A stretch of DNA of 64,000 nucleotides from Cloeon dipterum. Lineage: Eukaryota; Arthropoda; Insecta; Ephemeroptera; Baetidae. Each line of letters begins with the position of its first letter. The stretch's first letter is position 1. Positions 21,683 to 32,310 of the stretch are shown here, piece after piece. The stretch lies in contig NC_088788.1 of assembly GCF_949628265.1 (NCBI RefSeq), positions 36,770,959 to 36,834,958 of the forward strand, written 5' to 3'. The notes beneath the pieces were generated by a model. It was given only the letters and a program-made list of their open reading frames with translations, did not search any database and had not been told where the DNA came from. Position numbers and translations under genes: made by a program.

Positions 21683-24259
21683 GAAATTATTTGAAAGAAA
21701 CTTCATCTTTTCAATGTGCTGCTTTCCACATAATATGATTACATGATATATTTTCTTGAAGCAATTAAATTGACTTTATGAAGACGAGGCTTCTCTCTTG
21801 ACCAGTTTTAATTATCTCAGGTCGTTGTGCTGGCATAGTGTGGGATGCGTTTTCATTAAATTTTGTTGAACCAAGCGATGGTAGCTTTTTAGAAGCAACA
21901 AACACGCAGAGAAACTTGGCTTTTCATACACATTACGTGCCCTAAAATGATGGCAACACGCATTTTCTTTCTTATTGCGGGAATCCAATGGAAAGCCTTG
22001 ATCAGGTTCTCCGAATGAGAAATCTTTATGTTTATGTTTTCGCGTCATTAAATAAAAATTAGTTTAACACAAATCATTTTAAAGAAGTAGAGGTTTTATA
22101 GGCCAACAATTTAAAATATTTTGAATTGCTGATTAAAGCTATGTAGTAGTTCAACGAAAAAATTTAGCAACAGTTTTATAATACCAGGACTGACGAGCAA
22201 CAGTTCAAGTTCACACTTTGCCAAATATATCGGAGAATTAAATGACTTTTCGCTTGAAATTTTTTAATAGCACCCTAATGTTCACTAATTCTCTGCACGT
22301 ATAAAATCATGTTATTAATTTGTTATGTAAGAAGTTTGCACTGAAACTCTATAGTCCGAATATTTTCTTTGTCGCTCTTTATGCAAACTACGGAAATTTT
22401 ACGAAATATGAAGCTTTCCAATGATATAATTAAATTCTTTTACAGGTCAGTTGGTTGTTGGGACGTCAGTATTGTGAAATATGCTAAAAGTAAATAAAAT
22501 CCAAGTAATTCAAAAACGTTAATTGCTTTTATTTGAGTTTGCAGTGCGTAAGCGTCATTAATTTGTGAGCCTCTTTTTACAACTAGAATTTCTCCAGCCT
22601 GGCGATTTCCTCAGAGAGGAGAGTAATTGAGCAGAAAGCTAAAAATAACGCAGTTGCATGTAGAGAGATGTGCATCATGCAGTAAAAATTCAGAGGGCCG
22701 CTCGCTGTTAATGCTAACGCGCACTCGTGGCTAATTGGCCAATTAACACATTTTTGCCGGGTGAAACAAGAGCTAGATAGGCGAGCCCACACTTGGACAA
22801 TGCTCTTGGCACACACAACCTCGCGTACACGGATGACTGCGTTGCAAAACTAATTGTTGGCCACTCGCAGCGCGGATACAACGATGCAGATTCGCTAGGA
22901 AAGTGCTGGCCGATCAAAAGTGTAACGCGCGCGGCTGTGAGCGAGTGTGTGCATAGGCACTTACAATTAATAGCAGCAGTGGACAGCGCGGCGCGCACAC
23001 CGGATCGGAATTCCAATCGCTGGCTGCGGCTGACCTTGCGAAACGTGCGCTTTTGCATTGCGCGCGCGGTGCACACCCAAGCCCCTCCCGGAATCGGAAT
23101 AAAATTGTATCACACCTCGCGCTCTTACGAGACGTGCACCAATAATAAAATTGCTTCAAAAGCACTTTTACTCTATTCACGCTCAATGTCACGAATTGTG
23201 TGGAACTTGAAAAGTAATCAGAGCATTGTGATTGCCTTCTACAATTGTCTGCTCTCATAAGATTCAGGGTCGTTTGCGGAAATCTGTCCAAACAATGATG
23301 CGCTGCATTTTTTAGAAGAATTTTTTTATTACTGTAACACTTTGTTAAATTATGTTTCAGCATCGAAGCAATGAATCTAATTTCCCTTTTTTATTATAAA
23401 ATTTACAATTTGGAATTGGAGGAGATCGATTATTTTGTGTGTGACCAAATTGCAATGAGCACTCACTAAGCAACTTTAAGACTTTGGAGCCACTTTAAAA
23501 TCATCTAAAATAGCCCCTGAGCGCATCTCAAAATCTAAAATTATCCAAGAAGAATTTTATATTTTCTAATACAAGTTCTTCCGAAAATCTGATTTTTTCA
23601 CATTAATTTTAATTAATATTTTAAGTCACATTTTCGGCACCTGTAAATTAAGACATAGAAAATTGCGATAGTATATTCATTCTAAACCTTTAATATGATA
23701 TTCAATGAAAAATGAACTGGGAGTTTTAGCAATTTTTTACTATTGTGTATCATATCGATTTCTCGCGCATTTTCAAGACCACGTCGGTCAAGTTTAACTA
23801 ATGTGTTATTTAAATGTTTAATTTTAAGAAACAACTTTTACGAAAATTTAAATGGTCTCGTTAATTGATTGTCACTGCTAGTAACTTAATCCACATCCAC
23901 AAATGACGCAATCTGCGTGTGTTGGTTAACGCATGAATATTCTAAATAGATATTTACGATAACGTCCCACATGTGACAAACGCGACCATTAAACAACGAA
24001 ACGGTTGATTTACTCTCTCGGCAGGTTGCACTAAATCTACGTTTCATTACGTAGGGCATATTTCACGGCGCGGTGTGTCACTTCCAGCCGGTAAAGCGGC
24101 GGCTCTCATTATCCTCAAGTGTGTCACAAGATCCCACACGGTGCGTTGGATAATTGATGCAATCGCGTGCCGATCGCCAAGTTAAATAATAGCAGGTAAT
24201 TGGTAAAAAGCAGTACTATATTATACGCTGGCCGATCGATCCCACTCCCGCTCGCGCCG
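21683..24259. other. Intergenic spacer 9-10, with a GC-richer island
   Basis: About 2.6 kb, the longest spacer in the array, with no supported gene. Around 22.78-23.12 kb it is GC- and CpG-richer and open in several frames on both strands at once, which argues against any one being coding. The rest is AT-rich. Confidence 0.55.
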
Positions 24260-24307
24260 TTCCGATAGGAAGTGCAGCGCGCGCGGGCCCCGAGCTAGGT
24301 ATAAAAG
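24260..24307 (+). promoter_or_regulatory. Promoter of cuticle gene 10: palindrome plus TATA box
   Basis: TTCC-GATA-GGAAGTGC starts at 24260 and TATAAAAG lies at 24300-24307. Spacing between them is short, as in gene 1. Confidence 0.65.
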
Positions 24308-24360
24308 CGCACAAAGTCAAGAGCAAAGCATATTCCACCTCAGGATACCAAATCATCAAC

Positions 24361-25025
24361 ATGTGCAAGGTACAGCAGTGAAATTAAAATATATATCCCT
24401 AGTGAGTACAAATTAAAACTTTCTATTTCTTTTCCAGCTCGCCCTCGCCGTCCTCGCCCTGGCCGCCGCCGTGTGCGCCGAGCCTGGTGCGCCCCTCGTG
24501 GCCGCCGTCCCCGCCTACGTGAAGGCCGTGGACTACCACGCCCGCCCTCACTACTCCTTCAACTACGGAGTGAACGACCCCCACACCGGCGACCACAAGA
24601 GCCAGTCTGAGACCCGCGACGGCGACTACGTCAAGGGCCAGTACTCTCTGCTCGAGGCCGACGGCACCACCCGCACCGTCGACTACACCGCCGACCCCCA
24701 CCACGGATTCAACGCCGTCGTCACCAAGTCCGGACACGCCGTCCACCCCGCCCCCGTCAAGGCATACGCCGCCCCCGTCGTCCACGCTGCCCCCGTGGCC
24801 TACGCCGCTCCCGCCGTCGTCAAGACCGTCGCCCCCGTCGTGCACGCCGCTCCCGCCGTCGCCTACAAGGCTCCCCTCGCCTACGCCCACGCCGCCCCCG
24901 TGGCCTACGCTGGTGCCTACGCCGCTCCCCTCGCCTACAAGGCCGCCCCCGCCCTGGCCTACGCCCACGCTGCCCCCCTCGCCCACGCCGCTCCCCTCGC
25001 TCACGGCTACGGATACCACTACTAG
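24361..25025 (+). CDS. RR-2 cuticle protein 10, 198 aa
   Basis: Exons are 24361-24369 (M-C-K, one codon shorter than the other genes) and 24438-25025 across a 68-base intron. The second exon starts [14 protein letters not shown] rather than IAFAV. From the signal-peptide end onward it matches inverted gene 7 at all but one residue, although promoter, first exon, intron and 3' UTR are unrelated. The stop is TAG where the others use TAA. AATAAA at 25146-25151. Confidence 0.95.
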
Positions 25026-25151
25026 AAAAATTGCGGTTTTGCCGCCCTCGTCGATGAGTCTGATCACTATATAATCGCTTTATTTTCTTGCCCTGGAGGC
25101 AAGACTCATTTTCAAAAGCTCCATCATCACGAGTATTTAAGTGCCAATAAA

Positions 25152-25483
25152 AAATCATTTTCCTGAAAGCCAAACTCTATCATTCTGCAACCTTACGATG
25201 AATTGAAAATTGAAATTTGAGGTAATCAGAGAACTTTCATTTATTGAAATATTTTTACCAAGGTAGAGATAACAATATCACCTCAAAAACTAACACTCTT
25301 ATTTAAAACGCTCAGTCAGATTTATCATAATAGTCTACATAACTTTCAAACTAAAGTTCATGCTCGGGAAAAGTCATTTTATCCTTACTATGAAACACTA
25401 AAATAATGCGTCTCAGACATTTTTACTCAGACAGCGCACCATGTTAAGTTATAGAAAACAATTCACAATCAGTATAACAAAGT
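25152..25483. other. Spacer after the cuticle array
   Basis: About 330 bases of AT-rich sequence, the 3' side of convergent genes. Nothing further seen. Confidence 0.5.
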
Positions 25484-26879
25484 CTAGGGTGATCGTCTAC
25501 GTGGAGGAAGCTCTATTCTGGCCAGTTCGTGAGCCCTTCTTCTCCGGCACAGCATAATCGCCATAACAATTATAGCAATAAGCGCAAGCAGCAAAATGCA
25601 GCCAAGCACAATTGCAGCGATTTCTCCCGCCAACAGTCCTAAAAAGAGAAATTGTTTCACTCGATCGGCTGTGACAATAAATAATTATCACCATAAACAG
25701 CGACGTCGCAGGTCCTCGAGTTTCCGTTCGCGTCCCACACCTTGACTGTCATCTTTTCGTTGCAACAAGATGAGGCGAGCACAACGGAAACCGGTGACCT
25801 AGTGCCGGCGGTAAACTTTGGAGGAAACACCAGAGAGCCAGGCGGCGATGACTCAATCCTCAGCAAACCTGCGATAACAAAATGAAAGAAAGCACTTTCG
25901 AAATGTTTCAATCACGCAAGCTGATAAGTGAGTAATTTTAAACCAAAGATGATATAACCGTCCATCCATTCAACTTTTCAATCTTTCGCGTGAATGCTCA
26001 CTTCCAGGAGCTTTCGAAATATCAATGATACAAAATTCTTACCTGACAAATCATCCCGGAAGGTGGCCTCGACGTTCCAGCCTCCCGTCATGCAAGATTC
26101 TTGGCTGTGCTGCTCTCTGCATTGTCCACCTTGCACGGTGAAACTGCACGTTGGGTCCCATCCGTCATCTTCAATCTTTAAAATACAATTGAAAGCTATT
26201 ATATAACTATAAACTCTTTTTTAAATAAATTAACTGACCTCTTTTGCAATTCTGACATGGGCACTTCTGGTGATATAACTGCCGTCTCTCAATTGGCCTG
26301 CTAACGTGACCGTGTTGACAAGTCCGACGGCGCTTTCGGTGGCAGGGAAAATTTCTACTTTGACCCGAGTCGATCCTCTTGGCGCAATCAGAGTGCTGTT
26401 TATAGAAAATCATTATTTTCTGTCCAAATAATCGAGTAGTCGTCGCTACCTGGGTGGATCTACGAATCGGATCAAACTGGCAATGTCGGTAGCAGAGAAA
26501 ACCACCCCTTGGGGAGCGTCCGTGTAGTTGATTATCTCAAATGACAGAATTACCGCCTCGCTAGGACGAACAGTGAGCCGATTTTCAGGGCTCATTTCAA
26601 TGATCACGGGTGGTATCACCAGTCTATTGGGGATATTTGGTGGCAGGTAGATCCCGTATCGTTCTGTAGGAAAAGAAATTACAGCAGAGAATAGGTTTAA
26701 AAAACAAAAAACTCACCATTCGCATTGGTGCTTTCCATTTTGTCGGACGGCATCTGCTGATCGTCGAAAACGACATTCTGCTTGTAGGACCTCTTCGAGT
26801 TGGGCCCGTCGAATTTGGCGTCATTGGCCGAGGCGAACGGCACCCAGCAGACCAACATCAGGCAAAAGTGGCTCCTCAT
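25484..26879 (-). CDS. Type I membrane protein, 332 aa, possibly VWA7/hemicentin-related ectodomain
   Basis: Six exons on the minus strand: 26717-26879, 26450-26663, 26239-26395, 26043-26175, 25692-25868 and 25484-25638. All have GT-AG introns with consistent phase, 999 bases in total. The N-terminus is a signal peptide (MRSHFCLMLVCWVPFASA). A beta-rich ectodomain follows, with RYGIYLPPN, then SPENRLTVRPSEAVILSFEI, then a Cys-rich part (CSFTVQGGQC, SGLLRIESSPPGS, ASSCCNEK, DANGNSRTC). A 23-residue hydrophobic helix (IAAIVLGCILLLALIAII...) and a short Arg-rich tail (CRRRRAHELARIELPPRRR) end the protein. The SCC and D-x-x-GN-x-x-x-C pattern recalls the C-terminal region of VWA7/hemicentin-like proteins, but no vWA domain is present. 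That link is from memory and tentative. A 5' UTR intron with donor GTAAGT near 27043 is likely. Confidence 0.75.
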
Positions 26880-27456
26880 TTTTGGTTGTAGTTGCTGCGA
26901 AGCCGGCTGAACGGAAAATGATCAGAGTGTTGTGCGAGTGTCCGACCAAAGCCCGAATCTCGGCGATTAGACTGGCTGCTAGCAAATGGGTTATGGGCGA
27001 TTTATCTTCAATTTATCTGTATTTAACAGGAAATTCTACTTACCTCACCTTCTGGTATTGCGTGACAGCACAAGACACACAAAGCGACGCGTGAAAAATC
27101 AAACAACTCTCACTGCGCTGCTATATCCTGAAATCTGCAACACGACACGCGTAAATCAAATAACTGAGTCGCTTGTTGTTTGCGCCGTATTTGGTAAGTC
27201 GGATATTCCCCTGCTGAAGGAAATATTTTATCAGAAGTTTTGTTGCATTTTCTTTCAAAGTCCTCTGCTTTCTCGATAAATACTTTCAGATTGAGATAGA
27301 TTTTATTTTAAAGCCGAAATTATTTATATTATCTCTGGAAAAATGATGATAGGGATCTAGGTATCATAAGATGAATTATAATATACTGTATGGTTGAATG
27401 TTTTTGCAAAAATTAGAAAATTTGGAAGTTTAAATAAAAAGTATCGAAGAATGACG
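26880..27456. other. Probable 5' region of the membrane protein gene and spacer
   Basis: On the minus strand, a GAG-GTAAGT donor near 27045 and a CTTCGCAG acceptor near 26896 suggest a spliced 5' UTR. Otherwise AT-rich with no gene. Confidence 0.35.
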
Positions 27457-28020
27457 TTCAACTCTCATGTGATTTAAACCTTTACTCTAAACTGAAATAA
27501 TATTTGATTCTGCTTGCAAATTTTTAATGTAATATAAGCGTTGTGAAGGCTGCTGCAATCACAGCAAATTCATAATTTATTATGAAAATTACTGTTTTCG
27601 ACTTTTTTTCATGCAGGATGTTGAATACGCACGGCGATGGCGCTTGCCTGCGCCGCATTTCAAATTATGATCAGCTGTGACTGCTTCATATAATTTATAG
27701 GATGCTGCTGGATACAGTCCTAACATTTGCGGTAACATATTAATTTAAAACTTTCGAACAAAATTTTTATCATTAAGTTTTGCAGATTTCTTTTGCGGGT
27801 ATTATAGTCAACATTTAAATAGATTATTGTTTTACTTTTAATGGTTTTTGCAGTCCTATTGGAGATTCTTGCAAGGGATTCTTGCGAAAGGGATGAATTG
27901 GATGGAATATTGCAGTTTAGGAAATTGAGTGTGGCACGTTGCATTGCTGAATGTTTGGAATTGATTTCGCATCCAGATCGATGCAGATTCGATGCATCCA
28001 CGGGAAAAGCTTTGGAGAAA
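27457..28020 (+). repeat. Segmental duplication, unit 1 (promoter and 5' half)
   Basis: This stretch is closely repeated at 32311-32850: identical runs include ACTCTAAACTGAAATAATA, TTTGATTCTGCTTGCAAAT, GAATACGCACGGCGATGGC and GATGCTGCTGGATACAGTCC. It covers the promoter region, first exon and most of the third exon of the gene below. Confidence 0.85.
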
Positions 28021-28904
28021 TTCAATAATGTAAATAAACATATAGAAGAACATGCTTACAATAAAAGGGTTTCCACGCAGTTACAGCAGGATGGATGCCC
28101 GAAATGCTATTACCCTTTCGAAAAGGCGAGAGATTTTGCCATTATTACCAGATCAAATCATATATTTTTTGTTGAATATAATTAAAACCAGGCTTCATCC
28201 TCGTTGTCAAATTAAAGAGAAATTCGTCTTCTTTATTTCTCGACCATATATATATATATATATATTTTTTGTTACAGTATGAGGCATTCAAATCTCTCAC
28301 GGCTTTCTGTAAATACAACGTTTATTGATTTCTTTATGAAACTGTTTTGAAAATTAAGCGAAAAGGATTAACACCACGATTTGTGGAAAAAAGCTCAATT
28401 ACGGGGCACTTGGTATGGGGGTAAGTGGTTAATTTGTGATAAAACAAACCCGGGAATAATGTTTTGCAGTCCGCCTTTGATTTTGGACTAATGGACTGCA
28501 GCATCACCGGTCGGGAAAAGATGCATTGGCTGCCGATGGATTACAACGAGGTCCGCTGCATCATTGAAGGCTTGCGTCTGTCGCATTTTATTTCAAAATT
28601 TTCATAATGATTTAAGAGATAAACGTCCCCCACAGCGGAAAACATACAAAAGCTGGGAAAACTTCGCGTGATGGTGTATAAAAGTGCATGCAGCAAAGAG
28701 TTCTTTTTCTGCGCCACGGACAACCCCCGTTCGCTGCGAGGATCATTTCTGGCCGCGGAGCTCAACAAAACCCACCCCGTATATCCAAACGGAACGTGCG
28801 CACATTTCGAGTACAAAATGCAGCAGAAGAAGGTCGTGGACATTCGACTGGAAATCGCAGACTGTAGAGTCAAAGTGTACATGTTTTGCGAGCTCAAAGA
28901 TTGA
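27702..28904 (+). CDS. Secreted 14-cysteine protein, paralogue A, 243 aa, eight exons
   Basis: Family not recognised. Exons: 27702-27731, 27786-27798 (13-base micro-exon), 27854-28029, 28081-28125, 28278-28308 (31 bases), 28359-28420, 28470-28575, 28636-28904; total 732 bases with every phase consistent. I built the model by aligning it with paralogue B, where the same eight exons occur with the same lengths or small in-frame differences. The N-terminus is a hydrophobic signal peptide (MLLDTVLTFAISFAVLL) assembled across three exons. Next is a module with SVARC-x3-C and DRCRFDASTGKAL that loosely resembles PAN/apple folds, then GCPKC, ICGKK and YNEVRCIIEG, and a final 89-residue domain (CSKEFFFCATD, GTCAHFEY, ADCRVKVYMFC). 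There are 14 cysteines. The intron after exon 4 would use a GC donor. Role unknown; secretion is the only inference I make. Confidence 0.7.
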
Positions 28905-30041
28905 AGGGAAAGTTTAACTAAAAAAAATCAAATGTTTACATTTGAAAATGAACACAATTTACCCTTTGATCTGTAAATTTATGACAGCTGATGCTTTGTG
29001 TCCCATATTATTTAAGCAATTTTCAACCCCACTTAAAATCGGTTTTCCCAACCATTTTGATGATGATTTCTTGAAACGAGCATTATAATAAGTTAAATTA
29101 TCCAAATCGGAAAAGCTTTAATGAAGTTCAATTATAATTATTATACTTTATATTACTTTATGACCTGCACTTCATCAAAGAACAATTACCCGCTTTGCAG
29201 AATGAATTTTGAGACAAACTCTATTCTTGGATAAACTTCAATTCCACGATTTAGTTACAGACCCAAATAAATAAAATCAGTGAATCTTTCGCAACCCTCC
29301 AAAATCCGAAATAGTTAAAATGATATTTAAATTTTGAATTTATATATTTAGTTAAAAATTATTTTCCGCAGCCTAAACTCAGATTAAGTGGAGGTTTTTT
29401 TTAATTTTAAGAAATATGCCTTTTGGAGATAAAATAAACGCAGCAGCATCCAACTTTCACCATCGCATCAATGCAATTTAGAGAACCTTTTCCATCATTG
29501 CGCAGTTTTATATATTAATCACAATTTCATACAGGGTTGAGGCGCATTTTACGTGTACTGCATTGCATGCATTATATTTTAAATTGTATTGTGGGTTTGT
29601 GAGTCGAGGAGCCCAGGCCGAGTGGAAAAACATCTTTATTGCTTTCTTAATCGTCTTTTAACTATCTTCTTAGCTGTAGTTTCCTGTAGATTTATATTTC
29701 ATTGATAAGGAGTACAAAATTGAAATACAAATAAATCACAAAAGGTGTACCCAAAATCCGGGTCTATTAATTATTATTTATTATGTTGCTGCTTCAATAT
29801 CTTTTCTCGCACGGAATTTCCTATTTGGAGTGAGTGCTTGACATGACCTTAATGAGTGAAGAAAATATTGAAATTGAAAAATTGACCGTCGTCCTGCGAG
29901 GTGGTAAGGGTCTGTGCACGTGCAGGTAGCGCGAGCTTGTCGCACAGTTACACAACCCTATGGCGATTCGGGATAGTATGAACTAGATTAATCATTGCGT
30001 CAGTACGAAGCGGGGAGCGTGGATTGCCACTTCCGCCACAT
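28905..30041. other. Spacer between paralogues A and B
   Basis: About 1.1 kb of AT-rich sequence. No coding exon, repeat array or RNA gene was identified. Confidence 0.55.
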
Positions 30042-30072
30042 TATTTAAACGACCGCTGCCTTGAACACAGCC

Positions 30073-31185
30073 ATGCTGAGCGCAGTTCTAGCATTTGTGG
30101 TATAATTTACGGCACAAAATTTGCTAGCAAAACTCAGATCAATATTTTGCAGATTATATTCCCGGGTAATTGAAGAAAAAACTGATATTTGTTCGGGATT
30201 TTTCATCCCCGTCATAGATTTTACAGTCTTCTTAGAGAGATCAGGAAGTGATTTTTGCGAAACGGGCGAAACGGCAGGATCAGTGCAGCACTTTAGAACA
30301 GTGAGCATCGCATCTTGCATTGCTGATTGTTTGGAATTGGAACCGAAGCAAGATGGGTGCAGATTCGATGCCTCCACCGGAAAAGCTGTCGCGAAATTCA
30401 ACAATGTACAAAATGTTTGTAGTAAAACTAACTTTTTACAAGGATTACATCAGCTTCAGGAAGATGGATGTCCAAAATGCGCTTTCCCTTTTGAAAATGC
30501 AAGCCCTTCATAATAACTACAATTATTTCATACCCTCATTTTGTATATAGATTGAATCTTTGAAGACTCTCACGCGCTTAGGTATGTACAATCTCTACAC
30601 CAATTATTATTTTTATTATATGACGCTCCTTCAATTTTAAAGTAAAAGTGAGAAATATTTCGGTTTGTGGAAAAAATATCGCTTTTGGAATATCAGGTTT
30701 ACCGGCAAGTTTGAGCTTGAAATACACATGCAGCTTTCTTACTTTCATCGCTTTTATAAGACCTCATTCGATTCTGTGTCACTACTCTGTGGAGTCATCA
30801 AAATTGACAGGAAGCAATGGTTTCCAAAGGATTACGACGAGGTCCGCTGCATCATCGAAAGCTTGCGTCTGTCTAAATATATTTTTTCATATTTATAATG
30901 AGATAATCATCCTAACCAGCGGAAAACATACAAAAGCTGGGAAAACTTCGCGTGATGGTTTATAAAAGTACATGCAGCAAAGAGTTCTTTTTCTGCGCCA
31001 CGGACAGTCCCCGTTCGCTGCGAGGATCATTTCTGGCCGCGGAGCTCAACAAAACCCACACTGTATATCCACACGGAACGTGCGCGCATTTCGAGTACAA
31101 AATGCAGCAGAAGAAGGTCGTGGACATTCGGCTGGAAATCGCAGACTGTAGAGACAACGTGTTCATGTTCTGCGAGCTAAAATAA
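30073..31185 (+). CDS. Secreted 14-cysteine protein, paralogue B, 242 aa, eight exons
   Basis: Exons: 30073-30099, 30153-30165 (13 bases), 30227-30405, 30454-30498, 30551-30581 (31 bases), 30643-30704, 30761-30866, 30920-31185; total 729 bases in phase. The signal peptide is MLSAVLAFVIIFPVFL. All 14 cysteines align with paralogue A (SIASC-x3-C, DGCRFDASTGKAV, GCPKC, VCGKN, YDEVRC, CSKEFFFCATD, GTCAHFEY, ADCRDNVFMFC). Two introns appear to start with GC: one after exon 4 (GCAAGC) and one after exon 6 (GCAAGT). The last exon is much closer to paralogue A (about 8 amino-acid differences in 89) than the other exons. A TATTTAAA element at 30042-30049 is a candidate core promoter, giving a very short leader. 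Confidence 0.7.
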
Positions 31186-31879
31186 TGATCAAGGCTCATT
31201 TTAATTTTTTTGGTTTGTTTTAATAAAAGTGGCAACAGTCTAGAAATATTAAAAATGTTTTTAATTGCCCTGAGTTCAAAACAAGAGTGACAAATTTTTA
31301 AAAATATGAAATGACAAAAAATCGCGACGATTTGAAATATTCACTTTGTGACCCGTGGGATGATATTAGGGGTTAAGGGGTTAGCACCCCAAAACCATTC
31401 AGATCACCAGGGGAAGTCAAGCCAAGTTCGGTTTGGGCGTTTCTGACCCTAGAACCCGAGATTTGGCGCTCACAGCATGTGCGCAAATTAAAAAAATATA
31501 TATTTAAGAAATTAAAACATGAACTTTTCGAAAACGAGGCAGATCACCACCTTAAAATTGTCACACATGTTCACCCGTACCCTGAGACCACTTTTGAAGG
31601 GCATTTCGGGTAATTCTCTCGCTCCCCCGCTCGTCCCTCTGGGTAGCCAAGCTGTACTGTCGCCGCTATCAACAATAAACTGGTATGGTATTTTTCCTTC
31701 TTGTCCACCCTGCACCCTTTAACATCAACTATGGACTATGGCTAGACGAACAGGCTCCGACACCTCGTGAGAGAGAGAAGGTGCGCCGGCAGGACCGATT
31801 GCAGTCATTCGGCGGCCCCTGCCCCAAGTCGCTGACATGGAAATGCAGAATTACTGATTTGGAGGCATTTAGCGAAAGA
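31186..31879. other. Spacer with dispersed repeat
   Basis: About 700 bases with no gene. It contains a dispersed-repeat copy at 31358-31475 and a GC-richer stretch around 31740-31860 of unknown origin. Confidence 0.5.
31358..31475 (+). repeat. Dispersed repeat, copy 2
   Basis: It carries TTAGGGGTTAAGGGGTTAGC, CAGGGGAAG and CCCGAGATTTGG, in the same order as the related words at 46965-47100. Diverged and non-coding. Confidence 0.4.
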
Positions 31880-32240
31880 TAATTTTCTTCCCAATATCTT
31901 TTCAACATTTGAGCTGCATGTCTTGCCTCACAGAATAAATTTTCATTTTTTTGTGTGTCTAGATTAGTATAAATGTGGTCGACTAGTGTGCCAGAATTCT
32001 TATTCCTGAAAAATTGTGTAACAAGCGCGTCGTTTTTAATTATAATTTGGTATTAAAGGCCAAGAAGGTTCAAGTTGAAATCGCCAGCAACAATTGTGTT
32101 TTTAGTGTTTGCGCTAAATGTATCCTCTACTAGGTTTCCAATTTCGTCAACAGAAAGTGATTTTTTTAATTGGAGTGTTGATAAACACAAATATAATGTT
32201 TAAATAAGCGATGTGATTAAATTGCATCATTCGATTGAAT
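31880..32240 (-). mobile_element. Decayed LINE (non-LTR) endonuclease fragment
   Basis: On the minus strand, 32060-32155 reads LSVDEIGNLVEDTF then NTIVAGDFNLNLLG, containing the GDFN signature of apurinic-like LINE endonucleases. About 90 bases further on, the frame reads GTLVDHIYTN, matching the conserved DHI(F/Y)TN motif near the end of that domain. A stop codon follows the GDFN motif and an A-run frameshift precedes LSVDE, so the fragment is dead. No reverse transcriptase was found next to it. The clade (Jockey- or CR1-like) is not decidable. Confidence 0.7.
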
Positions 32241-32310
32241 TTATATAGTAATTACGTTTCGAGTTTTGGTATTGAAATTAAAAAATTTAGAATTTCCTCC
32301 CCTTTATCTT

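Noticed and set aside
22793-23363. Overlapping open frames of 155, 149 and 120 codons on both strands
   Set aside because: No domain or signal peptide is recognised, and simultaneous openness on both strands is explained by the GC-rich composition.
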